This document shows, in pieces, positions 48,308-56,337 of a stretch of 64,000 nt of DNA. This DNA comes from an uncultured Tolumonas sp. (GTDB lineage Bacteria; Pseudomonadota; Gammaproteobacteria; Enterobacterales; Aeromonadaceae). The notes under the pieces were generated by a model that was given only the letters and a program-made list of their open reading frames with translations, did no database searches and was not told the origin of the DNA. Location of the stretch: the NCBI RefSeq assembly GCF_963556105.2, contig NZ_OY829945.1, positions 260,501 through 324,500 of the forward strand. The letters are read 5' to 3'. The stretch's first letter is position 1. Each line of letters starts with the position of its first letter. A program made the position numbers and the translations under genes.

Positions 48308-48727
48308 ATGGCTTATGTAAATTCAGGAATCGAGGTGAAAAGTGCACACTATGATTGGAAGATCATCATAGTGATTGCGCTATTTTTAGCGCTGGTAATC
48401 GTCTTGGTGGCGTTGAAACTGGTTTATCCGAATTTTGAACCGGCAAAATTACTAGCTGGGGGAGCCCCATTAGCATCTGCCAGTGCAGAACCGATGAAAA
48501 ATACACGACCCACCATGGCGACAAAGCCAGTCGCCAAGGTCTCTAACCCAGTTACGCCACAGCCGCAAATAAAACCAACATCTCCCGTTGCACCGCAGCC
48601 TCCGATAGTACGTCCTGTCACGGTGGTGAGCACCAAAATACAACCATTGAGTTCGGCACATAATACGGGTGCGACATCCGCCATCGTTTGTTCCGCCGAA
48701 GATCGCGAAGCACAGCTTTGCCAGTAA
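48308..48727 (+). CDS. Membrane-anchored proline-rich protein of unknown function
   Basis: 139 residues: short N-terminus, one transmembrane helix (about 20-42), a Pro/Thr/Ala-rich periplasmic linker and a C-terminal tail CSAEDREAQLCQ. No family recognised. The ATG at 48308 follows a strong AGGAGG by seven bases. The tail closely resembles that of the next protein (CTMEDRAIGLCQ), so the two probably work together or share a disulfide-closed recognition tail. The 43-base gap and same strand suggest an operon. Confidence 0.7.
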   Translation: MAYVNSGIEVKSAHYDWKIIIVIALFLALVIVLVALKLVYPNFEPAKLLAGGAPLASASAEPMKNTRPTMATKPVAKVSNPVTPQPQIKPTSPVAPQPPIVRPVTVVSTKIQPLSSAHNTGATSAIVCSAEDREAQLCQ

Positions 48728-48770
48728 CGCATCACTAAAAATTACTAAACAGGGATTGAAGAGGTCGTAA

Positions 48771-49895
48771 ATGATGAACATTGTTTCGGGTGCGAGGAAG
48801 AGTCTTGGTCTGTTAGCTTTGTGTTATATCAGCAATGCGGCGGCGTTAGCCAGTAATGCCATCGTCACCGGAAATCAGAGTGATACCTATTACCGGATTG
48901 GCGAGGATCTCAAACAATATGCTATGCCGGAATTACGTAATCTGAGCTCCAAAGGGGCGGTGGATAATATTAAGGCATTGAGTAAAACGACCGGGGTTTC
49001 TTTTGCCATCGTGCAATCAGATGTGTATCAGACTTACGTTAATCTTGAAAACAATGATCCCGATCCTGCCGTCAGGCAATGGGCCTCGGATTTGTTGCAC
49101 TCGTTACGGGTAATTGCACCCTTGTATAACGAGGAAGTTTATTTCATTGTCCATAAAGATTCGCCGATGCAAGAGTTACAAGATATTCAGGATAAACGCT
49201 TAGCGATCGGCCCTGATGGCAGTGGTACCAATCTGACGGCTAAAAATATCTACTACAAGTTGTTTGGCAAAGCACCGGTAGTGGTAAAACCGTTTATTGA
49301 AAATGGGGTTTTAGGCGCTGATGAAGGAACCAAATATAACCGCTCTGCACTTTGGCATTTAGCTCACCCTGATGCGGGTTCGGAAGAACGGAAAGTGGAT
49401 GTCGTGGTCTTGATTGGCGGGCAGCCACTGCCACTCTTACAGCGGCTCGGTAAAGATTACAAACTGCTGGCGACGAACATCAAAAATGATGCCACTGAGG
49501 CGCTGTTGAAAGATTACAGCATCGGTTTTGCTGATCAGAAAAATTATCCCTTCTTACCCAAACACATGCCCGTGATGATGGTGCAATCATATCTGGTTAC
49601 CGCACAATTTCGGGATAAGCAACGCAACGATTTTGTTAAAAAACTTGCCGGTTCGCTGTGTCAGAACTTCGATAAACTGCAAGAGCATGGCCATGAAAAG
49701 TGGAAGTCGCTGGTCTGGTCGCCCGTAAATCCAAGATTACCGTCGCTGCTTTCCGGCTGGAGTTACTCTTCAGTTACCAAACCGATCTTGGAATCTTGTT
49801 TGCCGAAAGGCACTGTTTCATCTTCTATCACTGCAACTAACGCCTCGCCTCTGCCCTGCACCATGGAAGACCGTGCGATTGGTTTGTGCCAGTAA
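48771..49895 (+). CDS. TAXI-family (TRAP-type) periplasmic binding protein, orphan
   Basis: 374 residues: signal peptide (cleavage near ALA/SNAIV) followed by a TAXI/NMT1-like two-lobe binding fold with VTGNQSDTYYRIGEDL near the N-terminus, FAIVQSDVYQTYV, and LAIGPDGSGTNLTAKNIY (about 144-161). TAXI proteins feed TRAP membrane permeases, but no TRAP permease is nearby, so the protein may have a sensory or other role. The C-terminal tail CTMEDRAIGLCQ repeats the motif of the upstream small protein. Followed by a strong terminator. Confidence 0.78.
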   Translation: MMNIVSGARKSLGLLALCYISNAAALASNAIVTGNQSDTYYRIGEDLKQYAMPELRNLSSKGAVDNIKALSKTTGVSFAIVQSDVYQTYVNLENNDPDPAVRQWASDLLHSLRVIAPLYNEEVYFIVHKDSPMQELQDIQDKRLAIGPDGSGTNLTAKNIYYKLFGKAPVVVKPFIENGVLGADEGTKYNRSALWHLAHPDAGSEERKVDVVVLIGGQPLPLLQRLGKDYKLLATNIKNDATEALLKDYSIGFADQKNYPFLPKHMPVMMVQSYLVTAQFRDKQRNDFVKKLAGSLCQNFDKLQEHGHEKWKSLVWSPVNPRLPSLLSGWSYSSVTKPILESCLPKGTVSSSITATNASPLPCTMEDRAIGLCQ

Positions 49896-49910
49896 TTACC
49901 GCGCTTATAA

Positions 49911-49939
49911 AAACCATCTGGTTTCCCCAGATGGTTTTT
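49911..49939 (+). terminator. Intrinsic terminator after the TAXI gene
   Basis: CCATCTGG (49914-49921) pairs with CCAGATGG (49927-49934), five-base loop, followed by five T (49935-49939) and preceded by A-run 49909-49913. It can act in both directions. Confidence 0.9.
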
Positions 49940-50001
49940 GCATCACGAATCTGACAGATTGAGCTATCATAGCCGCCCTTGTACACGGGTGATTTGATGT
50001 T

Positions 50002-51228
50002 ATGACTTCGTTTGATGTGCAGCAGGTTCGGGAACAATTTCCGATCCTGTCGCAACAAATTAATGGCCATCCGCTGGTCTATCTAGATAGCGCTGCGACA
50101 GCACACAAACCGGAGTGTGTGTTACAAGCAATGCTCGATTTTTACCGTACCGATAATGCCAATGTGCACCGCAGCGCACATACGCTGGCTGGTCGAGCCA
50201 CGCAGAAATTTGAGCAAGCGCGGCAACGTGTTGCTGATTTTTTGCACGCACAATATTGCGATGAAATTATCTGGACGCGTGGCACGACCGAAGCAATCAA
50301 TCTGGTGGCGCAAAGCTGGGGCCGACAAACACTGCAAGCCGGCGACGAAGTGCTGGTATCGGCGATGGAACATCATGCCAACCTGGTGACCTGGCAGCAG
50401 ATCACGAAACAAACCGGCGCGCAATTACGCATCATTCCACTACTGGTCAATGGTGAATTAGATCTACAGGCATATCAGGCCATGCTGTCATCGAATACCA
50501 AAATGGTGGCACTGGTGCATGTTTCCAATGTATTGGGCACCGTGAATCCGGTGGCGGAAGTCGTTCGTCTGGCAAAACAGGTGGGTGCTTTAACGTTGAT
50601 CGATGGCGCCCAGGCTGTGGCACATGCACCGGTCGATGTGCAGGCCTTAGGTTGCGATTTTTATGCTTTTTCCGGGCATAAAGTATATGGCCCAACCGGT
50701 ATCGGTGTGTTGTATGGTCGTCGGGAAATATTAGCCCAACTGCCGCCCTGGCAATTTGGCGGCGAGATGATTAAGCAGGTTTCTTACACGGAGAGTGAAT
50801 TTAACCTGCCGCCTTTGCGTTTTGAAGCGGGTACTCCCGCCATTGCGGAAGCCGTGGGGTTGTCGGCAGCACTTGATTTTGTGTGTCAGCAACAGGCTGC
50901 TGGTGCGGAAACCTATCAGCAGCAACTCTTGCAGCAGTTAATGACGGGTTTGCAGCAAATCAACGGGGTTACCATCGTTGGGCAACCCAAGCAGCGGCAG
51001 GGGGTAGTTTCGATCGTGTTAGATCAGACACATCACCACGATGTTTGTCAGTTATTAGATGCGCAAGGCATTGCCGTGCGAAGCGGGCATCATTGTGCCA
51101 TGCCGTTGCTGAATAGCTTAGGGTTGGCCGGCACATTGCGGATCTCATTGGGCGTCTATAATAATAAAACCGAGATCGATCTCTTTTTGCTGGCGCTGTA
51201 TCAGGCGATGGAGTTGTTAAATGACTGA
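50002..51228 (+). CDS. csdA: Cysteine desulfurase CsdA
   Basis: Class-V PLP aminotransferase-fold cysteine desulfurase, 408 residues (E. coli CsdA 401). PLP Lys227 is in FSGHKVYGPTG and active Cys365 in RSGHHCAMPLL. It removes sulfur from cysteine and passes it to CsdE, encoded next with an 8-base overlap. Together with TcdA (CsdL), encoded at 52498-53277, it supports cyclisation of t6A in tRNA. The neighbouring csdE makes CsdA rather than SufS the right name. Confidence 0.95.
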   Translation: MTSFDVQQVREQFPILSQQINGHPLVYLDSAATAHKPECVLQAMLDFYRTDNANVHRSAHTLAGRATQKFEQARQRVADFLHAQYCDEIIWTRGTTEAINLVAQSWGRQTLQAGDEVLVSAMEHHANLVTWQQITKQTGAQLRIIPLLVNGELDLQAYQAMLSSNTKMVALVHVSNVLGTVNPVAEVVRLAKQVGALTLIDGAQAVAHAPVDVQALGCDFYAFSGHKVYGPTGIGVLYGRREILAQLPPWQFGGEMIKQVSYTESEFNLPPLRFEAGTPAIAEAVGLSAALDFVCQQQAAGAETYQQQLLQQLMTGLQQINGVTIVGQPKQRQGVVSIVLDQTHHHDVCQLLDAQGIAVRSGHHCAMPLLNSLGLAGTLRISLGVYNNKTEIDLFLLALYQAMELLND

Positions 51229-51679
51229 TTGGATTGAATTTACGACGCAATATCCGGTGGGCGCAGATACCGAATTAGACGAACAGCATATTCGCCAGCT
51301 ACTGGCCGGCGCCAAGAGTTGGGATGAGCGTTATCGGCAGTTATTACAACTGACCAAGCAGGTTCCTGCTATGCCGGTAAAATGGCGTCATCCGGATAAT
51401 GAAGTGAGTGGTTGTGAGAGTCGGGTGTGGCTGTTACCCTATACAGACGAATCAGGCCAATGTCATTTTGCTGTGGATAGTGAGTCTCGCATCGTAAAAG
51501 CGCTGCTGATCACACTTTTAGCAGCGGTTAATCATCAGCCTGCTGACAAGATCCGGTTGATCCAAGTAGCATCGTACTTTGATGAGCTAGGATTTGCTCA
51601 GCATATAACGCCATCCAGAACAAATGGACTTCAGGCTGTGTGGAAAAAAATGAGTGATTTTTGTGCAGTCTTTGCATAG
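51221..51679 (+). CDS. csdE: Sulfur acceptor protein CsdE
   Basis: 152-residue SufE-family protein. Acceptor Cys65 lies in the conserved NEVSGCESRVW. Its ATG overlaps the csdA stop by eight bases. It accepts persulfide from CsdA and interacts with TcdA. Confidence 0.94.
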   Translation: MTDWIEFTTQYPVGADTELDEQHIRQLLAGAKSWDERYRQLLQLTKQVPAMPVKWRHPDNEVSGCESRVWLLPYTDESGQCHFAVDSESRIVKALLITLLAAVNHQPADKIRLIQVASYFDELGFAQHITPSRTNGLQAVWKKMSDFCAVFA

Positions 51680-51699
51680 AATTACTACGATGAGCACAT

Positions 51700-51725
51700 T
51701 AATCGGGATTCCGATTAGGTATAAT
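51700..51725 (+). promoter_or_regulatory. Dyad operator and -10 box upstream of the EAL-like gene
   Basis: A perfect dyad TAATCGG-GATT-CCGATTA (51700-51717) ends two bases before a consensus TATAAT (51720-51725). The dyad fills the -35/spacer region, and no good -35 is visible. This is the layout of a repressor- or activator-controlled promoter for the gene starting at 51758. The regulator is unknown. Confidence 0.6.
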
Positions 51726-51757
51726 GATTACCTGATGATTTAGGGTGGAGGAACCGC

Positions 51758-52429
51758 ATGCTAGACGGATTACCTGCCGTACTGAACAAAGCCTCGTTAC
51801 GCTTCGTGGCACAGCCCATTTTTCGACAGAAAGGTGAGTTGTATGGTCATGAAATGATGTTGTTGCATAAACAACATAAAGACCCGGCTATGTTTATGAA
51901 AATCGTAAACCACATGGGTTTGCGTCAGAATCTGGATCTTGAAGTATGCCGTATGGCAGAGCCAGTACTGCGCACTCACCGACTGACAGGTTGCTGCTGT
52001 ATTAACTTGTTTGCCGATTCACTGCAGGAAGAAGAAGTCATTGAAGCTTTGTTAATGTTATCTGATCCGAGCGCTAATCGCTGGGTGATGGTTAACGTGA
52101 TGCAGCTTGATGCCAGCAACAAGCAGTCCAGTTTGTCTGAAACGATCGCAGATCTAAGACAATGTGGCGTGCGTTTCTGTTTTGACGTTAAGTTATTGAT
52201 GCAAATTACGGCAATGTCATTGCCGGTAGACATGTTACGAATGGATATTCGTCATGTACCGGAAGATCAATGGGCGCGTTGGATTTCTTTTGCAGAAAGT
52301 AATTGTGTACCGATGTTGGCTGCAGGTGTAGATGATGAAGCTCACCGTGAAATTTTAAGCCAATTAGGTATCGATTTCCTGCAAGGTAAAATCTTTGCCG
52401 ATATGGTGTTGCTGAACCAGAACGCTTAA
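51758..52429 (+). CDS. Degenerate EAL-domain protein
   Basis: 223 residues aligned with the EAL phosphodiesterase fold: YGHEMML in place of G.EAL.R (about 28-34), INLFADSL (about 85-92), the strand LRMDIRHV, and the C-terminal LGIDFLQGKIFA. Several metal and catalytic residues are missing. The EAL motif is altered, the DDFGTG-type segment is replaced by CFDVKLL, and AEGVE reads AAGVD. It is probably an enzymatically inactive sensor or protein-binding module. ATG follows GGAGG. It stands between csdE and tcdA but has its own promoter with a dyad operator and its own terminator. Confidence 0.75.
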   Translation: MLDGLPAVLNKASLRFVAQPIFRQKGELYGHEMMLLHKQHKDPAMFMKIVNHMGLRQNLDLEVCRMAEPVLRTHRLTGCCCINLFADSLQEEEVIEALLMLSDPSANRWVMVNVMQLDASNKQSSLSETIADLRQCGVRFCFDVKLLMQITAMSLPVDMLRMDIRHVPEDQWARWISFAESNCVPMLAAGVDDEAHREILSQLGIDFLQGKIFADMVLLNQNA

Positions 52430-52460
52430 ATATCAACACTATCGTAGTGTGAATCTAGAA

Positions 52461-52499
52461 AGACCACAAAGACAATCAGGATGTCTTTGTGGTCTTTTT
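52461..52499. terminator. Long terminator hairpin between the EAL-like gene and tcdA
   Basis: A 14-bp perfect stem (52461-52474 with 52482-52495) with a seven-base loop is followed by TTTTT (52495-52499). It lies between converging genes and ends at the tcdA stop, so it probably serves both strands. Confidence 0.92.
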
Positions 52500-53277
52500 A
52501 TTTGGCGGCTAATTTTTGCAAGACGTATGAGACGGCGACAAAACCAAACGTTGCTGTTACCACTGTGGTGGCACCAAAACCAGAAGCACAATCCATTTTC
52601 AGATTACCGTCACTGCTGGCTTTGGCGCTGCAAGTGCCGCCAGCCCCATCCGGGTAAGTCAGTTGTTCGGTAGAATAGACACACGGAATAGCAAATTTTT
52701 TCTTCGGATCACGGGTAAAACCAAAGCGACGGCGCAATTCGGCACGCACTTTAGCCGCCAGCGGATCTTGGGTGGTACGGGAAAGATCTTCGATGGCGAT
52801 CTTGGTGGGATCTTTCTGACCACCGGCGCCGCCTGTTGTGATCAGGGCGATTTTGTGTCGTTTACAATGTGCTAATAACGCTACTTTGGCTCGAATGCTG
52901 TCTATGGCATCGACGACAAAGTCAAAACGACTATCAATATACTCAGTGAGATTTTCTTCGGTAATAAAGTCATCAATAATATTGATCTGACAATCAGGGT
53001 TGATCAGACGGATACGTTCCGCCATCACTTCGGTCTTTTGTTTACCGACGTTGCCTTGTAATGCATGGATCTGCCGATTGGTATTGGTAATGCAGACGTC
53101 ATCCATATCGATCAATGTCAGCTGACCAATACCAGAACGTGCTAACGCCTCTGCCGCCCAAGAGCCGACACCACCGATGCCGATCACACAAATATGACTT
53201 TGTTGAAAGCGTGATAATGCTGTTTCACCATATAAGCGAGCAATACCACCAAAACGCTGAGAATAATCTGACTGCAT
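52498..53277 (-). CDS. tcdA: tRNA threonylcarbamoyladenosine dehydratase TcdA (CsdL)
   Basis: E1-like ThiF/MoeB-fold enzyme of 259 residues. The ATP-binding GIGGVGSWAAEALARSGIG (33-51), IDMDDV (about 56-61) and N..RQ motifs are followed by a C-terminal TATFGFVAVSYVLQKL helix for membrane association. It cyclises t6A to ct6A in tRNAs that read ANN codons, with sulfur-transfer help from CsdA/CsdE. Those genes lie just upstream, in the opposite orientation. A 204-base gap precedes the next operon. Confidence 0.95.
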   Translation of the reverse strand: MQSDYSQRFGGIARLYGETALSRFQQSHICVIGIGGVGSWAAEALARSGIGQLTLIDMDDVCITNTNRQIHALQGNVGKQKTEVMAERIRLINPDCQINIIDDFITEENLTEYIDSRFDFVVDAIDSIRAKVALLAHCKRHKIALITTGGAGGQKDPTKIAIEDLSRTTQDPLAAKVRAELRRRFGFTRDPKKKFAIPCVYSTEQLTYPDGAGGTCSAKASSDGNLKMDCASGFGATTVVTATFGFVAVSYVLQKLAAK

Positions 53278-53481
53278 ATTAAATGTTCATACCAATATGA
53301 GATTTTAAGGATTATATCAGCTTTGTTCGTTAGGCTGCGTTGCTCCGATCGTGGCTGATTGTACTTTTTGTTACCTGTCTGCAGCTCATAGCTGTTTTGT
53401 CATTCCGTGAGATCAGGCACAATAATGCTAATTTGGTGCTTTTATTGCTTTAGCGCCATCCCGACGTATCAGGAATAAGAA

Positions 53482-54255
53482 ATGACCTTTGTACACGCTG
53501 ATGTTTCAGAACAACAACCAGCAGTAACTATTGTGATCCCTGCAAAAAATGAAGCAGAGAATATTCGCCCCCTCATTAATGAGATCCGGGCTGCTATGGA
53601 TGGTGCATTTGATTACGAACTGATCTATGTCGATGATGGCAGCACTGATCAGACGTTCAATATTCTGAAAACAATCCGTGATGAAGGATTTAAGCGCTTA
53701 ACGGTGATCCGTCATCAACAATCGGTTGGCCAGAGCTTTTCTGTGTTAAACGGCGCGCGTCATGGTGTTGGTGAATGGTTGGTGGTGTTAGATGCCGATG
53801 GGCAAAATGACCCAGCGGATATTCCAGGGATGTTACGCGCCTTACAAGCTGCCTATGCGGCTGATCCGAAAAAAGTGGGCATTATTGGACATCGCGTTAA
53901 CCGTCGTGATGATTGGGTAAAACGCCTGTCATCAAAATTGGCGAACGGTTTTCGTGACTGGATGTTACAAGATGGTATTCCCGATACCGGTTGTGGTCTG
54001 AAAGCAACTCGTCGTGAATGGTATGTACAGTTACCCGCGTTTAACCATATGCATCGTTATGTACCGGCGTTGATCCAAAGTATGGGTGGAGAGATGTTGG
54101 TGCATCCAGTTGGCCATCGCCCGCGTATGGCAGGCGTATCTAATTACGGCGTCTGGAATCGTTTGTGGGTGGGTTTAGTTGATGTGTTTGGGGTGCGTTG
54201 GTTGCAGCGTCGAGCTAAACGGATCGTGATCCAGGAGATCCTGAATGGGTGCTGA
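53482..54255 (+). CDS. Polyprenyl-phosphate glycosyltransferase, GT2 (DPM1/RgtE-like)
   Basis: 257-residue GT-A enzyme of the dolichol-phosphate mannose synthase type: VTIVIPAKNEAENI (about 15-28), VDDGSTDQT (50-58) and the metal motif LDADGQNDP (103-111). No membrane anchor is present. Such enzymes move a sugar from a nucleotide to undecaprenyl phosphate. By context the donor is probably a UDP-uronic acid supplied by the epimerase encoded at 56338, giving a lipid-linked sugar for the ArnT-like enzyme (inference). First of a four-gene operon; overlaps the next gene by 11 bases. Confidence 0.85.
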   Translation: MTFVHADVSEQQPAVTIVIPAKNEAENIRPLINEIRAAMDGAFDYELIYVDDGSTDQTFNILKTIRDEGFKRLTVIRHQQSVGQSFSVLNGARHGVGEWLVVLDADGQNDPADIPGMLRALQAAYAADPKKVGIIGHRVNRRDDWVKRLSSKLANGFRDWMLQDGIPDTGCGLKATRREWYVQLPAFNHMHRYVPALIQSMGGEMLVHPVGHRPRMAGVSNYGVWNRLWVGLVDVFGVRWLQRRAKRIVIQEILNGC

Positions 54256-54586
54256 TTGGCTGAATCTTCCCATTTCCTGGCTGGAATGGACCGGTGTGCA
54301 TATCACGGCTTGGAAAATTATTGGTTATACCGGTGCATTGATGTTCGGTGGTCGCTGGCTGGTGCAGTTTGTCGCATCGAAACGGGCCGGTAAGCCAGTG
54401 ATCCCGCGCTTATTCTGGTATATGAGCGTGGTTGGTAGTTTGATGACACTGAGTTATTTTATGTTTTCCGCTAAACAAGATTCGGTTGGCGTACTGCAAA
54501 ATATCTTTCCTGCCTTTACGGCTCTCTACAGTCTGTATCTGGATGTAAAGCATCGCGGCTGGCATCGGGATAAAGCCTCGCATTAA
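54245..54586 (+). CDS. LAB_N domain membrane protein
   Basis: 113 residues of the small membrane family named after the N-terminal domain of some lipid A disaccharide synthases (LAB_N). Three hydrophobic segments, with the motif GGRWLVQFVASKRAGKPVIPRLFWYMSVVGSLM. These proteins recur beside GT2 and ArnT-like genes; a role as a subunit or flippase-like helper is unproven. Translationally coupled to the GT2 gene. Confidence 0.85.
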   Translation: MGADWLNLPISWLEWTGVHITAWKIIGYTGALMFGGRWLVQFVASKRAGKPVIPRLFWYMSVVGSLMTLSYFMFSAKQDSVGVLQNIFPAFTALYSLYLDVKHRGWHRDKASH

Positions 54587-54609
54587 CAGCGAAGCGTATA
54601 GGATCAAGT

Positions 54610-56325
54610 ATGATAACGGATCGTTTAACTCTTCAGGGTTGGCAAAGTGATCGGCTGAATCTGTGGTTTCTGCTGGGATTAGGTTTACTGGTGCTGGGGG
54701 CTGGTTTGGGGTTGCGTGACCCATGGCCTGCCGATGAACCGCGTTTTGCCTTAGTTGCCAAACAGATGGTGGAATCAGGCCAGTGGCTATTTCCCTTTCG
54801 TGGCGGTGAAATTTATCCGGACAAACCACCGATGTTTATGTGGGGCATTGCGCTGGGTTATCTGATCACCGGCTCAATGCGCGTGGCTTTTTTGCTGCCA
54901 TCCTTGCTGGCTGGCCTGGGCTGTGTCGCGCTGGTTTATGATATTGCCCGCCGGATCTGGGATCGGGCCACTGCGTTTCGTGCTGGTTTGTTATTACTGT
55001 TTACGGTGCAATTCACTGTGCAGGCAAAACAGGCGCAGATTGATGAATTGGTCACTTTTTTCATTACGCTCGGTGGTTATGGTTTTCTACGCTTTTTATT
55101 AACCGGCGGCGGCTGGCGCTGGTATTACTTGGGCTGGTTTGCTGCTGGCCTTGGTATTATTACCAAAGGTGTCGGTATTATCGCTGCGCTGATGCTGCTC
55201 CCTGCCTTGTGGACCCATCGTGAACAAATCAAACAAGCTTCGCGAGCGCAATGGCTGAAGGGGTTGGCTGGGCCACTGTTTTTGCTGGCTGCGTGTGCGT
55301 TGTGGGTAGTCCCCATGTTACTGGCGGTACAGCATAATCCAATTCCTGAATATTTAGCGTACCGGAATAATATTCTATTCCACCAAACCGTCACGCGTTA
55401 TGCCAATGCCTGGCATCATATTGCGCCATTTTGGTTTTATCTGGTCAATGTTATTCCGCCATTCTGGTTACCTTGGTCGTTGTTATTACCGTGGATGGCT
55501 TGGCAGAGCAAACGTGATATTCAGCAAGGGCAACGTCCGGTGATCCTGCTGGTGGGTTATCTGTTGCTGATCCTGTTGTTCTTTTCCGCGTCAGCCGGTA
55601 AACGCGGTGTCTATATTACCCCCGCGACCCCAGTGCTGGCGTTGCTGACGGCCTATTGGCTGCCTGAGTTGTTGGCTCGTCGATGGCCAGCGCGTCTGTT
55701 ATCCGGTTTAGCCTGGTTACTGAGCGGCTTGTTTCTAGTTGTCGGTATCGCCGTGCTGATCAAGCCGGCTTTGCTGGCGAAACTCGGTGACATGGAATCA
55801 CCATGGTTACTCGCCATTTCCTTAGGTGCGTCTGGTTTACTGGCTAATTGGCTGTTGCGTCGTCAACCGCTAACCGCGATTTTAGCGACATTGATGCTGC
55901 TTTGGATGCATTATGGTTTCTGGTCATTCCCGTTAATGAATCAGTTGCGGACACCGCAGGTGATCATGCAGCAGGTGAGTCAGCAATTAGCACCGGACGA
56001 TGAACTGTTACTAACTAATTTCCGTGAGCAGTTTCTACTGTTTGCTGATCGGCCGTTATATCATTTTGCCTATTTGCAAACTGATGAACCACAAGCCACC
56101 GATGCCGCAGTCTGGGTGCAAGCCTCTGCTCGTCGTTGGGTCTTAGGGCCAATCAATAATCTGAGCAAATGTTTTATTGCCGAGAAAGGTGTGAATTTAG
56201 GTCAGCGGCACGGCGATAACTGGTACTTATTTCAAGCAGATGCCATTTTGCCGGCTTGTCAGTCAGTACAGAGTTCTGGCGCACCGGTTTATTATTATGA
56301 ACCTAAATTAGTGCTCAATAAGTAA
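54610..56325 (+). CDS. ArnT-like lipid A/LPS glycosyltransferase (GT-C)
   Basis: 571-residue GT-C enzyme with about 12 transmembrane helices. The first periplasmic loop has WPADEPRFALVAKQM, with the acidic pair Asp42-Glu43, and YPDKPPMFMW, both characteristic of ArnT/PMT proteins. It should take a sugar from undecaprenyl phosphate and place it on an outer-leaflet acceptor such as lipid A. The absence of arnA/B genes and the adjacent UDP-glucuronate epimerase favour galacturonic acid over aminoarabinose (inference). Confidence 0.82.
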   Translation: MITDRLTLQGWQSDRLNLWFLLGLGLLVLGAGLGLRDPWPADEPRFALVAKQMVESGQWLFPFRGGEIYPDKPPMFMWGIALGYLITGSMRVAFLLPSLLAGLGCVALVYDIARRIWDRATAFRAGLLLLFTVQFTVQAKQAQIDELVTFFITLGGYGFLRFLLTGGGWRWYYLGWFAAGLGIITKGVGIIAALMLLPALWTHREQIKQASRAQWLKGLAGPLFLLAACALWVVPMLLAVQHNPIPEYLAYRNNILFHQTVTRYANAWHHIAPFWFYLVNVIPPFWLPWSLLLPWMAWQSKRDIQQGQRPVILLVGYLLLILLFFSASAGKRGVYITPATPVLALLTAYWLPELLARRWPARLLSGLAWLLSGLFLVVGIAVLIKPALLAKLGDMESPWLLAISLGASGLLANWLLRRQPLTAILATLMLLWMHYGFWSFPLMNQLRTPQVIMQQVSQQLAPDDELLLTNFREQFLLFADRPLYHFAYLQTDEPQATDAAVWVQASARRWVLGPINNLSKCFIAEKGVNLGQRHGDNWYLFQADAILPACQSVQSSGAPVYYYEPKLVLNK

Positions 56326-56337
56326 TAGGAAAATAAC

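Noticed and set aside
53278-53481. 204-base gap before the uronic-acid operon as a small RNA locus
   Set aside because: No clear promoter-hairpin-terminator arrangement was found; it most likely holds only the promoters of tcdA and the glycosyltransferase operon.
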